This document shows positions 8,685-17,178 of a DNA stretch of 64,000 nt, piece after piece. Both the position numbers and the translations under genes were made by a program. The notes under the pieces are model-generated. The model was given only the letters and a program-made list of their open reading frames with translations. It was not told the DNA's origin and did no database searches. Source of the stretch: JAFAXD01 sp963760435 (GTDB lineage Bacteria > Pseudomonadota > Alphaproteobacteria > Rhizobiales > Xanthobacteraceae). Where the stretch lies: assembly GCA_963760435.1 (NCBI GenBank), contig CAVXDE010000022.1, positions 62,001 to 126,000 of the forward strand, written 5' to 3'. How positions within the stretch are numbered: position 1 is the first letter of the stretch; every line of letters starts with the position of its first letter.

Positions 8685-9512
8685 TCACGAACCCGCGGGC
8701 GTGGGCTCTGTAACCTCTTCGGTGACCACCTTGAAGCCCGCGAGCGTACACGGGCCAAACGAGGTCACGATAGCAACGTCGGTGGCGTCGCGCCCCCGTG
8801 CCATCAGGATACGGCCGATGCGCGGCTTGTTGTGACGGGCATCAAATGTGTACCAGCGACCTCCAAGATAGACTTCGAACCAGGCACTGAAATCCATCGG
8901 CGAATTGTCGGGGGGCACACCGATATCGCCGAGATAGCCGGTGCAGTAGCGCGCCGGAACGTTCATGCAGCGGCACAGCGTGATGGCGAGGTGGGCAAAG
9001 TCCCGGCACACGCCGCGCTGCTCGGTATGGGCATCCCATGCTGTCTTGGTGGGGCTCGCATGCTGGTAACCGAACGCGATGCGATTGTGGACATAATCGC
9101 AGATCGCCTTCACCAGCGGCCAACCCTTCGGAGTGTGCCCGAACAGGGACCACGCCACATTCGATAGCCGATCGGTCTCGCAGTAGCGGCTGCCGAGGAG
9201 ATAGATCAGGACCTCCACCGGCAACTGTTCTAGCTCATACTGCTCCGCTTGCGGGGATATAACGTCTGGCTCGCCGCTGTCCTGCAACAGGAAGTCTGTG
9301 GACATGGTCAACCGGCCTGCGGGCGCGCGGATGACGTGGCAGAAATTGCCGAAACTGTCATGATAGGTGTTGACGGGGATGGGCGGGTCGATCCGCATGC
9401 GATCCCAGGTCAAAAGATCGGCGATACGGGATGGATGAACGCTCAACGTCAGGATCATGGGCGTCGGCTGCGGGCAGTCATAGGAAATCTCGTAGCCCGC
9501 ACGAATCTTCAT
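8685..9512 (-). CDS. Transglutaminase-like cysteine protease family protein
   Basis: 275 aa from the ATG at 9512, which has AAGGAG about 7 nt upstream; the longer open frame before it looks non-coding. An N-terminal beta-rich domain is followed by a transglutaminase-like core, with QRGVCRDFAHLAITLCR (nucleophile Cys169) and MDFSAWFEVYLGGRWYTFDARHN. The position that often holds the catalytic His before AWFEVY is Ser209, while Asp225 and His227 follow. Members are cytoplasmic and annotated as putative peptidases of unknown substrate. Confidence 0.82.
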   Translation of the reverse strand: MKIRAGYEISYDCPQPTPMILTLSVHPSRIADLLTWDRMRIDPPIPVNTYHDSFGNFCHVIRAPAGRLTMSTDFLLQDSGEPDVISPQAEQYELEQLPVEVLIYLLGSRYCETDRLSNVAWSLFGHTPKGWPLVKAICDYVHNRIAFGYQHASPTKTAWDAHTEQRGVCRDFAHLAITLCRCMNVPARYCTGYLGDIGVPPDNSPMDFSAWFEVYLGGRWYTFDARHNKPRIGRILMARGRDATDVAIVTSFGPCTLAGFKVVTEEVTEPTPAGS

Positions 9513-9841
9513 TGAAAACTCCTTAGACCCGGGTGAGCGGCGGCCCAGCCGGATATCTGCAAAGGGTGAGACGCGAAAAGGTTCCGTATGTTCCACCGGT
9601 CGCGGCAGCCGCAATCGCCTTAGGCCGGTGTCAGGATTCTCGTGCAACGCCCGTGCCACGTCCGGTTTCGGCGTCCGCCGCCGCGACGACCTTGACCGCG
9701 ATCTTTGTGCTGAGATGGTCGGACTTGGCCCCGATCCACGTGCCCTGCAACGGGGTCGCCTCGTGCGGCTCGCGCACGTGCGGCGGTGAGGACCTACACG
9801 GGCCGTCATCGGCCGCCGGTCTCTACTCGCGCAGATTTCGT
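9513..9841. other. Intergenic region, no gene seen
   Basis: Open frames here are Arg- and Pro-rich reading of GC-rich DNA with no start signal or recognisable domain. The region carries the upstream sequences of the transglutaminase-like gene at its left edge and separates it from the accessory small-gene stretch. Confidence 0.5.
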
Positions 9842-10063
9842 CTAACGGAAAAACTTGATCGTGATCTCCGCGGGAATTTTATCGATTGCTCGCTGAATTT
9901 CTTCAGCCGCGTTGGCTAGCTTGTTGGTGTCGATATTGATTCCTATGTCACAGCCTGGGCACGTCATGTGTTCGCTGGTTTTTAGCCGCCCAATTGATTG
10001 TTGGAGATCATGCCCGCAATTTGGACACTGAAAACTGATTTCATTCAGATCAATGTCAGCCAT
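9842..10063 (-). CDS. Small zinc-ribbon protein
   Basis: 73 aa. Two CxxC pairs (FQCPNCGH near residue 12 and MTCPGCDI near residue 34) form a zinc-ribbon knuckle, followed by a helical tail with alternating charge (NAAEEIQRAIDKI). The size and composition suggest a cytoplasmic metal-binding adaptor; no function is known to me. Base composition around it is clearly less GC-rich than in the flanking housekeeping genes, marking the left edge of an accessory-looking stretch. Confidence 0.6.
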   Translation of the reverse strand: MADIDLNEISFQCPNCGHDLQQSIGRLKTSEHMTCPGCDIGINIDTNKLANAAEEIQRAIDKIPAEITIKFFR

Positions 10064-10300
10064 CTAAGGAATGCTTCCCATATTTGCGTTTCAACCTTCA
10101 CAAAAAACTCCAGCCCCCTCAGCAAATGAAGGTCAGTTAGCGTCCTTAACACTTTCGCTTTAGAATAGATAGTGATCAACCGGACTCGCGGAGTATATTT
10201 GATAGATGTAATTGTTTTCCTGCGATCCGATCCTATCTAAATAAGGTAGTTTGGATGATGACCATTCAAATGATAATTAGAGCTTTTTTGGGAGACATAA

Positions 10301-10531
10301 ATGACCAACGCAGCGCCAAGTTCAGCCGCCGCAAAGCCGGAGAATGCGGCCGAGACGAGGAAAATCGTACTCAAGGAGATCGGCGCCAAGTGGGGCAAGT
10401 TCTCCGAACAGGATCTGTCGGCGTTGAAGAACAGGGATGACGTCGTGACGCAGATCGTGGCCAAGTACGGCCTCGAAAAGCAGCAGGTTCAAAGCGACGT
10501 CGACAGTCTGATGAAAGGCCGCCACATTTGA
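10301..10531 (+). CDS. CsbD-like stress protein
   Basis: 76 aa. After an Ala-rich head, the segment KWGKFSEQDLSALKNRDDVVTQIVAKYGLEKQQVQSDVDSLM follows the CsbD family pattern (W-G-K-hydrophobic-[ST]-x-x-D-L, R-D-x-hydrophobic, Y-G-hydrophobic, closing amphipathic helix). CsbD-like proteins are small, soluble and induced by general stress; their biochemical role is unknown. It is a single gene between AT-richer spacers, followed 17 bp later by a strong hairpin. Confidence 0.68.
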   Translation: MTNAAPSSAAAKPENAAETRKIVLKEIGAKWGKFSEQDLSALKNRDDVVTQIVAKYGLEKQQVQSDVDSLMKGRHI

Positions 10532-10548
10532 CGCGGGCCTAATTCATA

Positions 10549-10579
10549 CACCGAGGCTGCCCCTCGAGCAGCCTCGGTG
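10549..10579 (+). terminator. Hairpin after the CsbD-like gene
   Basis: A perfect 12-bp stem (CACCGAGGCTGC pairing with GCAGCCTCGGTG) encloses a 7-nt loop 17 bp after the stop codon. There is no clear U-tract after it, so it may stabilise the transcript rather than act as a strict intrinsic terminator. Confidence 0.55.
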
Positions 10580-10751
10580 ATCTGTCGCTCAAGACATCAG
10601 TCATATCGCCGACCGAATCGTCATAAGACATGAATATTTGATTGCGAGACCAGGCCAGAGCCGTCGATTCCTAGCGTCGCCGACTACGCGTAGGAGTACC
10701 GCTCACGTGAGGCAAAAGTCGGTCGGTGCCGCGCCACCATGGCGCTCATAC

Positions 10752-10997
10752 TCAATGCTTTTGCACAAGTTCATAAAAATCTTGAAGTTGAGGCACTATG
10801 CGCTCAAGAGCCATCTCACACTCATACTTGCCGGATGTTCCCGGTTTGTAGGCTGCCACTGTCCAGTTTGCTTCGCTCCCTGGACATTTCCAAGCGATTA
10901 TAGAAATACCAACTGCCCCTTCGCAGCTCTCCGACGTTTGTAGTTCCCGCAACACGAGACGTTCAATCTCGCTCCGGCTTTTTGGGGATCTTTCCAT
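10752..10997 (-). CDS. Conserved small hypothetical protein
   Basis: 81 aa. Pattern: SRSEIERLVLRELQ helix, then Cys-Glu followed by VGISIIAW, NWTVAAYKPG, and a closing helix ALERIVPQLQDFYELV. This alternation resembles a family of ~80-aa proteins that I recall from many Bradyrhizobium genomes, of unknown function. No metal site or membrane segment is visible. It stands alone on the minus strand in the accessory stretch. Confidence 0.62.
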   Translation of the reverse strand: MERSPKSRSEIERLVLRELQTSESCEGAVGISIIAWKCPGSEANWTVAAYKPGTSGKYECEMALERIVPQLQDFYELVQKH

Positions 10998-11310
10998 CGC
11001 ACCTAGCCCGTCCTCTCTTCGAGAGACGCTTATCGTCCAACTTAGGCATCGATGACAACTGGGGTGCGATCGCAGACAATCAAGACCTCAGTGAATGCCA
11101 ACAGTTTTCGATGCCACCGACGATTTTGCGGCGGTGTTGATGTCGCGTAGCGTGGGCCAAAGGGCTACGCTGAAAGCTGGCAACCAGAGATAATTGCGCC
11201 AGTCCGCGTTGATTTGCCCGGTACGGCGATAAAGCTGCAGCTACCGACCTATTTTGATATGAGCAATATTGAACAGATTCATTCAGACTGCGGGTGTACT
11301 TGAAATCGAG
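10998..11310. other. Intergenic region, no gene seen
   Basis: No convincing open frame, RNA or repeat is visible. A minus-strand frame through it is Arg/Ser-rich and overlaps the better candidate gene at 11311. Confidence 0.4.
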
Positions 11311-11496
11311 ATGGAGAACGCAACCTTGATCAAGTCGCCGCGACGTAACGAAGAACGTCCGACTGAGGACGAAATTGCGCGCGCTCATCTCGGCGACCGT
11401 GGGATTCCGGGCGAGCCGTTTCCCATCAAGGAAATGACGCCCGAACGCAAGAAGAAAACACCCCTGTACGGATTGGACCCTGGGCACACGGCGTGA
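11311..11496 (+). CDS. Small charged hypothetical protein
   Basis: 61 aa from the ATG at 11311; an in-frame start 14 codons upstream also exists. Very hydrophilic (RRNEERPTEDEIARAHLGDRGIPGEPF), with no hydrophobic segment. The stop overlaps a GTG that could start the next frame (GTGA), which hints at coupling. Unrecognised; kept because codon use and composition differ from the shadow frames. Confidence 0.42.
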   Translation: MENATLIKSPRRNEERPTEDEIARAHLGDRGIPGEPFPIKEMTPERKKKTPLYGLDPGHTA

Positions 11497-11561
11497 TCGC
11501 CGTGATCTTTCCGACCCGCAACGGGATCCGACAAACATCCGCGCCGTACGCAAGGGCCTTT

Positions 11562-11795
11562 ATGATCAATAACTCAAACGAATCGCAGCCCAGCCGAGCC
11601 AGCGACAGCCGCATTCCCGCGCCAAGCCCGATCGAGAGCATCCCAGCGACGAGGATGCGGTGTCCAAATTGCGATCTCCCAGCAATCGCCCCAGTGGTGT
11701 CGACGTATCTTCGGGACTGTATCGTCGACAACGATTGGGTGTGCACCGCTTGCGGCTTTGAGTGGAGCAGCAGCTTTAATGGGCTGGTGGTTTAA
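11562..11795 (+). CDS. Small CxxC protein (possible zinc ribbon)
   Basis: 77 aa from the ATG at 11562, which has AAGGG about 5 nt upstream; a GTG at 11493 overlapping the previous stop would give 100 aa. The C-terminal half has MRCPNCDLPAI and WVCTACGFEW, two CxxC pairs about 28 residues apart, as in a zinc ribbon. The N-terminal part is Ser/Pro-rich and probably disordered. Function unknown. Confidence 0.5.
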   Translation: MINNSNESQPSRASDSRIPAPSPIESIPATRMRCPNCDLPAIAPVVSTYLRDCIVDNDWVCTACGFEWSSSFNGLVV

Positions 11796-11826
11796 GCCCG
11801 CGAACCTCAAAACGGAGCAATTTCAA

Positions 11827-12090
11827 GTGGCAACACGCGAGAGGATCAAATCGCCGCCCATTAGTCCTACCGAGGCGGAGCCTGCGGCGGAGTTCTTTTC
11901 CCAGCGGAAACGGCCGGAATCCGGCCGATTTCGGCTTCTGGTAGATAGGCAATTGAAAGGGTCCTATACCACATCAGAAGCCGCGGAAGCGGCGGGGCTG
12001 GCAATAAAGGAAGGGTACCCAATTGTTCAGGTGACGGTCTACGACGCAGTCGACGGGATCAACAAAGCCATCGAGCTGTCAAAAATCTAG
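11827..12090 (+). CDS. Conserved small hypothetical protein
   Basis: 87 aa from a GTG with GGAG 9 nt upstream; a longer frame begins at 11758 inside the previous gene. The C-terminal half, GRFRLLVDRQLKGSYTTSEAAEAAGLAIKEG followed by PIVQVTVYDAVDG, has a strand-helix-strand look and resembles small proteins that I recall from rhizobia. It probably forms a short run with the two preceding small genes. Function unknown. Confidence 0.5.
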   Translation: MATRERIKSPPISPTEAEPAAEFFSQRKRPESGRFRLLVDRQLKGSYTTSEAAEAAGLAIKEGYPIVQVTVYDAVDGINKAIELSKI

Positions 12091-12463
12091 CGGGCGATCT
12101 TCGCGTCCGGTGACTTTTCGCAACAATGCCGAATAGTTCTATGATCCACCTCGACAAGGCCGTAACGACCTTTTCAAGATACGCGATAACGCGCAACCAT
12201 CCGCTCCCCTGTTCGTCATCCTGGGACCAAGTACATAAATTTCTGGTCTCGCCATTGTTTCTTTACACTCAGCGTCCCACATAATAACTGACGGCAAGCG
12301 GTGGCTTGTCCGAGAGCTGCCCAAAAATCGGCGACGTACCGAAGTCACCGTTTCATACAGCGGCAACCCCGATGCCATCGGCAGGCGCAAAGATACTCCA
12401 ATAAAGTTGCATTCGCACGCCGGACCGGCTTGGCCGATGATCGGCGCGCACCGGAGCGCCACA
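12091..12463. other. Intergenic region, no gene seen
   Basis: The open frames on both strands are short and have no ribosome binding site or family resemblance. No strong hairpin was found. Confidence 0.4.
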
Positions 12464-12652
12464 ATGACCGTTCCCCACTACATCGGTGAAAACGAATCCC
12501 ACATGCGCGGCATCCATTGCGGGTGGTACGCAATTGAGGACGACGGCGACCTCTCCTCTGGACCTTTCTCCAATCGCGAGAAATGCGTCAGGAGAATCAC
12601 ACAGCCGACGAACGTAACCGGGGCGTCCAAATTGCAACGATTACTGAACTAA
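12464..12652 (+). CDS. Small hypothetical protein
   Basis: 62 aa from the ATG at 12464. The core CGWYAIEDDGDLSSGPFSNREKCVRRI reads like a small domain in which a Trp-Tyr strand and an acidic turn precede a helix; similar short proteins occur in rhizobial stress regions, from memory. It lies 77 bp before the phasin gene on the same strand and could share its transcript. Confidence 0.45.
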   Translation: MTVPHYIGENESHMRGIHCGWYAIEDDGDLSSGPFSNREKCVRRITQPTNVTGASKLQRLLN

Positions 12653-12729
12653 AACACCTCGCTGACGACACCCGGCGCTGGGGCGGCGGCGCGAGGTCCA
12701 ACCAATCCCGTCCCCTGAGGATAAACGTC

Positions 12730-13248
12730 ATGAATGAGACCACTACGAACGCCACGACACCGAAAACAGAAAAACGTATGGGTGACCCTTCAAAGCGGGT
12801 GGCTGACCCTTTTGAACTGTCGAGGGCTACGATGTCTAAGTTCGAGATGCCGAAAATCGAAGTGCCGGCGGAGCTTCGCGAGATGACCGACAAGGGCATC
12901 GCACACGCAAAGGACGCCTGCACGAAAGCGAAGGTGGCCAGCGACGAAGCGGTTGATCTGCTCAAAAACGCCTATGCGAACGTTGCCAAGGGCGCGACGG
13001 ACTACAATCTCAAGGTTATCGATGTTGTCCGTACCAACACGCGCGCCGCGTTTGACTACGTCAATGAGCTGTTGGGTGTGAAGTCCCCGTCGGAGCTTGT
13101 CGAACTGTCGACCGCGCATATGCGCAAGCAATTCGATACCGTATCGGCGCAGACCAAGGAGCTATCCGCGCTGGCCCAGAAGGCAGCCGCCGATGCTGCC
13201 GAGCCCATCAAGACAGGTGTGTCCAAGGTATTCAATAAGGCCCCGTGA
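12730..13248 (+). CDS. Phasin family protein
   Basis: 172 aa from the ATG at 12730, with GAGG 9 nt upstream. After a Thr-rich head, the protein is almost entirely amphipathic helix (IPAELREMTDKGIAHAKDA-like heptads, then YNLKVIDVVRTNTRAAFDYVNELLGVKSPSELVELS), the pattern of the Phasin_2 family. Phasins coat polyhydroxyalkanoate granules and can act as chaperone-like helpers. Its place just before groES-groEL fits a stress-linked role, and the PHA genes at 21-24 kb supply the metabolic context. Confidence 0.82.
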   Translation: MNETTTNATTPKTEKRMGDPSKRVADPFELSRATMSKFEMPKIEVPAELREMTDKGIAHAKDACTKAKVASDEAVDLLKNAYANVAKGATDYNLKVIDVVRTNTRAAFDYVNELLGVKSPSELVELSTAHMRKQFDTVSAQTKELSALAQKAAADAAEPIKTGVSKVFNKAP

Positions 13249-13284
13249 CCGCGATCGAACCGACGAAGACCTTCAATAGATAGA

Positions 13285-13305
13285 TTCGTCAGACTATTTG
13301 ACGAA
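13285..13305 (+). promoter_or_regulatory. Inverted repeat just upstream of groES
   Basis: TTCGTCA and TGACGAA form perfect 7-bp arms around a 7-nt spacer, ending a few bases before the AGGAGGAGG ribosome binding site of groES. It could be an operator or a 5'-leader hairpin. The usual heat-shock CIRCE element (TTAGCACTC-N9-GAGTGCTAA) was not found here. Confidence 0.45.
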
Positions 13306-13321
13306 ACGTAGGAGGAGGCCA

Positions 13322-13636
13322 ATGAAATTCCGACCGCTTCACGACCGCGTTGTCATCGAGCGAATTGATGCCGAGGCGAAGAGCGCCGGTGGCATCATCA
13401 TTCCCGATACCGCCAAGGAGAAACCGCAGCAGGGCAAGGTGATCGCCGTTGGACCCGGCGGCCGCGACGAGAGCGGCAAGCTGATCCCGATCGACGTCCA
13501 GGTCGGCGACCGAATCCTGTTCGGCAAATGGTCGGGCACCGAGGTCAAGATCGATGGACGCGAATACCTCATCATGAACGAGAATGACATCATGGGCGTG
13601 CTTGTCGAGGCCGAGGCCAAGAAGAAGGCCGCCTGA
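13322..13636 (+). CDS. groES: Co-chaperonin GroES
   Basis: 104 aa, started by ATG 3 nt after AGGAGGAGG. The sequence KFRPLHDRVVIERIDAEAKSAGGIIIPDTAKEKPQQGKV contains the mobile loop that binds GroEL, followed by GDRILFGKWSGTEVKIDGREYLIMNENDIMGVL. GroES forms the heptameric lid of the GroEL folding chamber. The gene is 132 bp before groEL on the same strand, the usual operon order. Confidence 0.97.
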   Translation: MKFRPLHDRVVIERIDAEAKSAGGIIIPDTAKEKPQQGKVIAVGPGGRDESGKLIPIDVQVGDRILFGKWSGTEVKIDGREYLIMNENDIMGVLVEAEAKKKAA

Positions 13637-13768
13637 TTACGCGCTCCAGGTTCTCGTTCTGAGGAGACTGAGAAACGGGCCACGTGGAAGGCCAAGAAAA
13701 CCTGAGATCAATAATTCTCATCGTTGCGGCTCTCCGCAAGACGAGATCGAACAAAAAGGAATGCTGAG

Positions 13769-15409
13769 ATGTCCGCCAAGGAAGTGAAATTCTCCGTCGA
13801 CGCGCGTGACAGAATGTTGCATGGGATCGACACGCTGGCGCACGCGGTGAGGGTGACGCTTGGCCCAAAGGGCCGCAACGTCATACTCGACAAGTCATAC
13901 GGTGCACCGCGCATCACCAAGGATGGCGTCACTGTTGCCAAAGAAATCGAGCTCGAAGACAAGTTCGAGAATATGGGCGCCCAAATGGTGCGCGAGGTTG
14001 CCTCGAAGACCTCCGACCAGGCCGGTGATGGCACGACCACGGCGACGGTGCTCGCTCATGCGATCGTGCGGGAAGGTGCCAAGGCTGTCGCCGCCGGCAT
14101 GAACCCGATGGACCTCAAGCGCGGCATCGATCTCGCGGTCGAGAGCATTGTGGCTGACCTCCAGAAGAACTCCAAGAACGTCACCTCGAACGAGGAGATC
14201 GCGCAGGTCGGCACGATCTCGGCCAATGGCGATGCGGAAATTGGTCGCTTCATCGCCGATGCGATGAAACGGGTCGGCAACGAAGGCGTGATCACGGTCG
14301 AGGAAGCAAAGTCGCTCGAGACCGAGCTTGAAGTGGTCGAGGGCATGCAGTTCGACCGCGGTTACATCTCGCCTTACTTCGTAACCAACGCCGACAAAAT
14401 GCGGGTCGAAATGGAAGACCCGTATATCCTGATTTGCGAGAAGAAGCTTTCGGCGCTGCAAGAGCTGCTCCCGTTGCTGGAAGCGGTGGTGCAAGCGAGC
14501 AAGCCGCTGCTGATCATCGCCGAGGACATAGAGGGTGAGGCGCTCGCCACCCTCGTGGTCAACAAGCTGCGCGGCGGCCTCAAGGTCGCAGCGGTCAAGG
14601 CTCCCGGCTTCGGCGACCGCCGCAAAGCCATGCTTGAGGACATTGCGATCCTTACCGCCGGCACCATGGTCTCCGCCGACCTCGGCATCAAGCTCGAGAC
14701 CGTCACGATCAATATGCTGGGACGCGCCAAGAAGGTGATGATCGACAAGGAGAACACCACGATCGTCGGTGGCGCGGGCAAGAAGACCGACATCCAGGCG
14801 CGCATTGCCCAGATCAAGGCACAGATCGAGGAGACGACCTCCGACTACGACCGCGAGAAGCTGCAAGAGCGGCTGGCCAAGCTCGCGGGCGGCGTCGCGG
14901 TGCTCCGCGTCGGCGGCGCGACCGAAGTCGAGGTGAAGGAGCGCAAGGACCGGGTTGATGACGCCATGCACGCAACCCGCGCCGCCGTCGAGGAAGGTGT
15001 CCTGCCGGGCGGCGGCGTTGCGCTGCTGCGCGCCATCAAGGCGCTGGAGAAGCTCAAAGTCCACAACGACGATCAGCGAACCGGCATTGAAATTGTCAAG
15101 AAGGCGATTTCCTGGCCGGCGCGCCAGATCGCGATCAACGCCGGCGACGATGGCTCAATCGTCGTTGGCAAGATCCTGGAAAAGGAAACCTACGCTTTCG
15201 GCTATGACGCGCAGACCGGCGAGTATGGGAACCTGGTGTCGAAAGGCATCATCGACCCGACCAAAGTCGTGCGGACCGCGTTGCAGGATGCGGCCTCCAT
15301 CGCGGGTCTGCTGATTACCACCGAGGCGATGGTTGCCGAGCTGCCGAAGAAGCAGAGCGCAGCGATGCCGGGCGGTCCCGGTGGCGGCATGGGCGGAATG
15401 GACTTCTGA
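13769..15409 (+). CDS. groEL: Chaperonin GroEL
   Basis: 546 aa from the ATG at 13769, which gives the standard N-terminus AKEVKFSVDARDRML. It has the ATP-binding GDGTTTATVLA word (about 86-96), the apical domain, and the Gly/Met-rich tail ending GGMGGMDF. It assembles into the double-ring cytosolic folding machine with GroES. Rhizobial genomes often carry several groESL copies; the surrounding phasin, small stress proteins and Crp regulator suggest this may be a specialised copy rather than the sole housekeeping one, but the window cannot settle that. Confidence 0.97.
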   Translation: MSAKEVKFSVDARDRMLHGIDTLAHAVRVTLGPKGRNVILDKSYGAPRITKDGVTVAKEIELEDKFENMGAQMVREVASKTSDQAGDGTTTATVLAHAIVREGAKAVAAGMNPMDLKRGIDLAVESIVADLQKNSKNVTSNEEIAQVGTISANGDAEIGRFIADAMKRVGNEGVITVEEAKSLETELEVVEGMQFDRGYISPYFVTNADKMRVEMEDPYILICEKKLSALQELLPLLEAVVQASKPLLIIAEDIEGEALATLVVNKLRGGLKVAAVKAPGFGDRRKAMLEDIAILTAGTMVSADLGIKLETVTINMLGRAKKVMIDKENTTIVGGAGKKTDIQARIAQIKAQIEETTSDYDREKLQERLAKLAGGVAVLRVGGATEVEVKERKDRVDDAMHATRAAVEEGVLPGGGVALLRAIKALEKLKVHNDDQRTGIEIVKKAISWPARQIAINAGDDGSIVVGKILEKETYAFGYDAQTGEYGNLVSKGIIDPTKVVRTALQDAASIAGLLITTEAMVAELPKKQSAAMPGGPGGGMGGMDF

Positions 15410-15466
15410 GGCGCGCGATCGATCAGGTCTATCCACGCAGTGCTCGGCCACCAGGAGGAGCTCTCA

Positions 15467-15643
15467 ATGCAAACAAGCCGGTTCGGACGAAAAGTCAAAC
15501 TTCCTGCGACGATTGCCATCAAGCATCAGGTCAGACAATTGATGTTCGAAGAGGCGGTCAAGACGGCAGAGGCGGAAGCAAGAGCTGAAGCAATTCGCGG
15601 ACAGCTGCGCGAAGAAACACAACCGCTCGTGCATTCGGGCTGA
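15467..15643 (+). CDS. Small basic/acidic hypothetical protein after groEL
   Basis: 58 aa, ATG preceded by AGGAGGAG at 15453-15460, one of the best ribosome binding sites in this stretch. The sequence is a basic head (TSRFGRKVKLPATIAIKHQVR) followed by one long charged helix rich in Ala and Glu. It starts only 58 bp after groEL, so it may be a third cistron of the groESL operon. No family recognised. Confidence 0.58.
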   Translation: MQTSRFGRKVKLPATIAIKHQVRQLMFEEAVKTAEAEARAEAIRGQLREETQPLVHSG

Positions 15644-15725
15644 CGCATAGAGTAGCTCAAGTGGCCGGAGCCAGTTGGGCCGGTTGAAGGGCTAGATTTG
15701 TTCTGTCGGAAAATGAGCGAGGGTG

Positions 15726-15971
15726 ATGTCGATACTCAGGCTTCTTGGAAAACACACCTTCGATGTCGATACCACGATAATTCTGGCATCAGCATTCGAT
15801 GCTGCGTGGCTGTCATTGCAGATCTCGAACAGCCCGATGGCGGCCGACGATCGGGCAACCGAAACGCGCGGCTTACTCGCGCAACGCCTTATCGAGGTTG
15901 CTCAGCGCGGCGAGAGAGACAAGCGGCGCCTCGTGAATGAGGCGTTGGCTCAATTTGCAAATTCAATCTAA
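15726..15971 (+). CDS. Conserved small hypothetical protein
   Basis: 81 aa from the ATG at 15726; a GTG one codon earlier is equally possible. It contains FDVDTTIILASAFDAAWLSLQ, then a helical region LLAQRLIEVAQRGERDKRRLVNEALAQF. This recalls small proteins near low-oxygen or stress genes in Bradyrhizobium; no enzymatic motif is visible. It follows the previous small gene on the same strand. Confidence 0.55.
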   Translation: MSILRLLGKHTFDVDTTIILASAFDAAWLSLQISNSPMAADDRATETRGLLAQRLIEVAQRGERDKRRLVNEALAQFANSI

Positions 15972-16073
15972 GGCACGCCGCGATGCACACACTTCGCAGT
16001 CGCGCAGCCCGTCCTTGCCAAGCCGCGAGGTGCGATCACCTGTCCAGGTGACAGCGTCTAAGTGGAGTCCTCA

Positions 16074-16325
16074 GTGCAGTTCACCATCGAGTTCTTTCGC
16101 GTTCGTTCAACTGACGACTTGCACGCCACATTGGCGCGGATTTCGGTTGTTGCCGACGATCTTGCGGCTGCCAAGGTGAAAGCCAAATCACTCTTCGAGA
16201 CGCTGGACATGCCGCAAAGGCCGGACGGGTTGCGCATTCTGGTTCATGAGGAACGCGAAGTGTTCGCTTGGATGCGAGGCGGCGATGATGCCCAACTCGC
16301 AACGGGTGAGAAGCATCCGAAATGA
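16074..16325 (+). CDS. Small hypothetical protein
   Basis: 83 aa from a GTG with GGAG 7 nt upstream. Begins with a strand-rich part (VQFTIEFFRVRSTDDLHATLARISVVADDL), then a helix ending at KAKSLFETL, then a closing segment GLRILVHEEREVFAWMRGGDD. The pattern fits a compact alpha/beta domain; no family is recognised. It belongs to the chain of short plus-strand genes between groEL and the Crp regulator. Confidence 0.5.
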   Translation: MQFTIEFFRVRSTDDLHATLARISVVADDLAAAKVKAKSLFETLDMPQRPDGLRILVHEEREVFAWMRGGDDAQLATGEKHPK

Positions 16326-16556
16326 TTTGAGGATAAGCTGAGTAAGCGTCAAAATTGCGCGCTGTCACGGTGAGGAGCTTGTGCGGTCGAGCCCTCCTCA
16401 CCTGCAATTTCCCGATCTTTTATTAAGCAAGTGCCACGAATAGGACCGAGCTGTTTTGCTCAAACTCCAGAAGAAGGAACGCGTATCTGAAGTTCGATCG
16501 ATATGCCCTCTCAACGCGTTTCGGCATTCAATGCAACTGGGCGAAAAGGAAAAGCC

Positions 16557-16931
16557 ATGCAATTACCTTCAATGCTACAAGGAGAGTCGCTGACGCGTTT
16601 GCTGCAAGGAGTTGCCGTCGGCGCTATCGCAACGATCGCTATTGGCTTTTCCTGGGGGGGCTGGTCGCTGGCCAGCACGGCCAACGAGATGGCAAAACAG
16701 CGGTCAGAGCAAGCGGTCGTGGTGGCGATGGCACCCGTATGCGCCGATAAGTTTCGTGCCCTGCCTGACGCCGCAGCGAAGCTAGTTACGCTTTCGAAGG
16801 TCAACTCGTGGAAGCGCCGGGACGAATTTCCCAAGGATCTCGTAACGCTGCCTGGTGAATTGTACCCGAGTTCCGCCCTCATCGAGGCCTGCTACAAGTT
16901 GCTTGCACCGAAGTCAGCCGCGCTTAATTGA
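16557..16931 (+). CDS. Small membrane-anchored hypothetical protein
   Basis: 124 aa from the ATG at 16557 (AAAAGGA about 6 nt upstream). One transmembrane segment (about 16-40, GVAVGAIATIAIGFSWGGWSL) is followed by a soluble part with two cysteines (MAPVCADKF and LIEACYKLL). I recall similar single-pass proteins with the GFSWGGW word in many bradyrhizobia, all of unknown function. The soluble region should face the periplasm if the short N-terminus is cytoplasmic. Confidence 0.62.
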   Translation: MQLPSMLQGESLTRLLQGVAVGAIATIAIGFSWGGWSLASTANEMAKQRSEQAVVVAMAPVCADKFRALPDAAAKLVTLSKVNSWKRRDEFPKDLVTLPGELYPSSALIEACYKLLAPKSAALN

Positions 16932-17178
16932 GATTTGCTTAACTCGGCGGAATTCCAATTCGGATGCGCGTGCAAACGCACGGGCGATCCTCAGGCCGGG
17001 AGTCTCGATGCGTTCAACGCGAAATGGCGGCCGAATGACTCAAATTCGCGGACCGCGATTCGCCATTCATCCAAAATCGTGGACACGGTTCCAGGTGATA
17101 TCGGCCGGCACGGGTGTCATGACCACGGGGTAATCCGGCCGTCTTAAGAGCGGACTCAGTATTTCCTGGCTATTCGGG

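Noticed and set aside
9533..9919. 128-aa plus-strand frame in the 9.5-9.9 kb gap
   Set aside because: No start signal, no family, and it overlaps the zinc-ribbon gene on the other strand.
11324..11334. TTGATCAA looked like half of an FNR/FixK box
   Set aside because: The required four-base spacer between the halves is absent and the site is inside a coding frame.
12139..12462. 107-aa minus-strand frame before the phasin region
   Set aside because: Arg/Ser-rich, no ribosome binding site and no recognisable words.
13249..13321. Search for a CIRCE heat-shock operator before groES
   Set aside because: No TTAGCACTC or GAGTGCTAA arm is present; only the 7-bp inverted repeat was found.
13895..15064. 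389-aa minus-strand frame opposite groEL
   Set aside because: Antisense shadow of the chaperonin gene with repetitive Asp/Leu composition.
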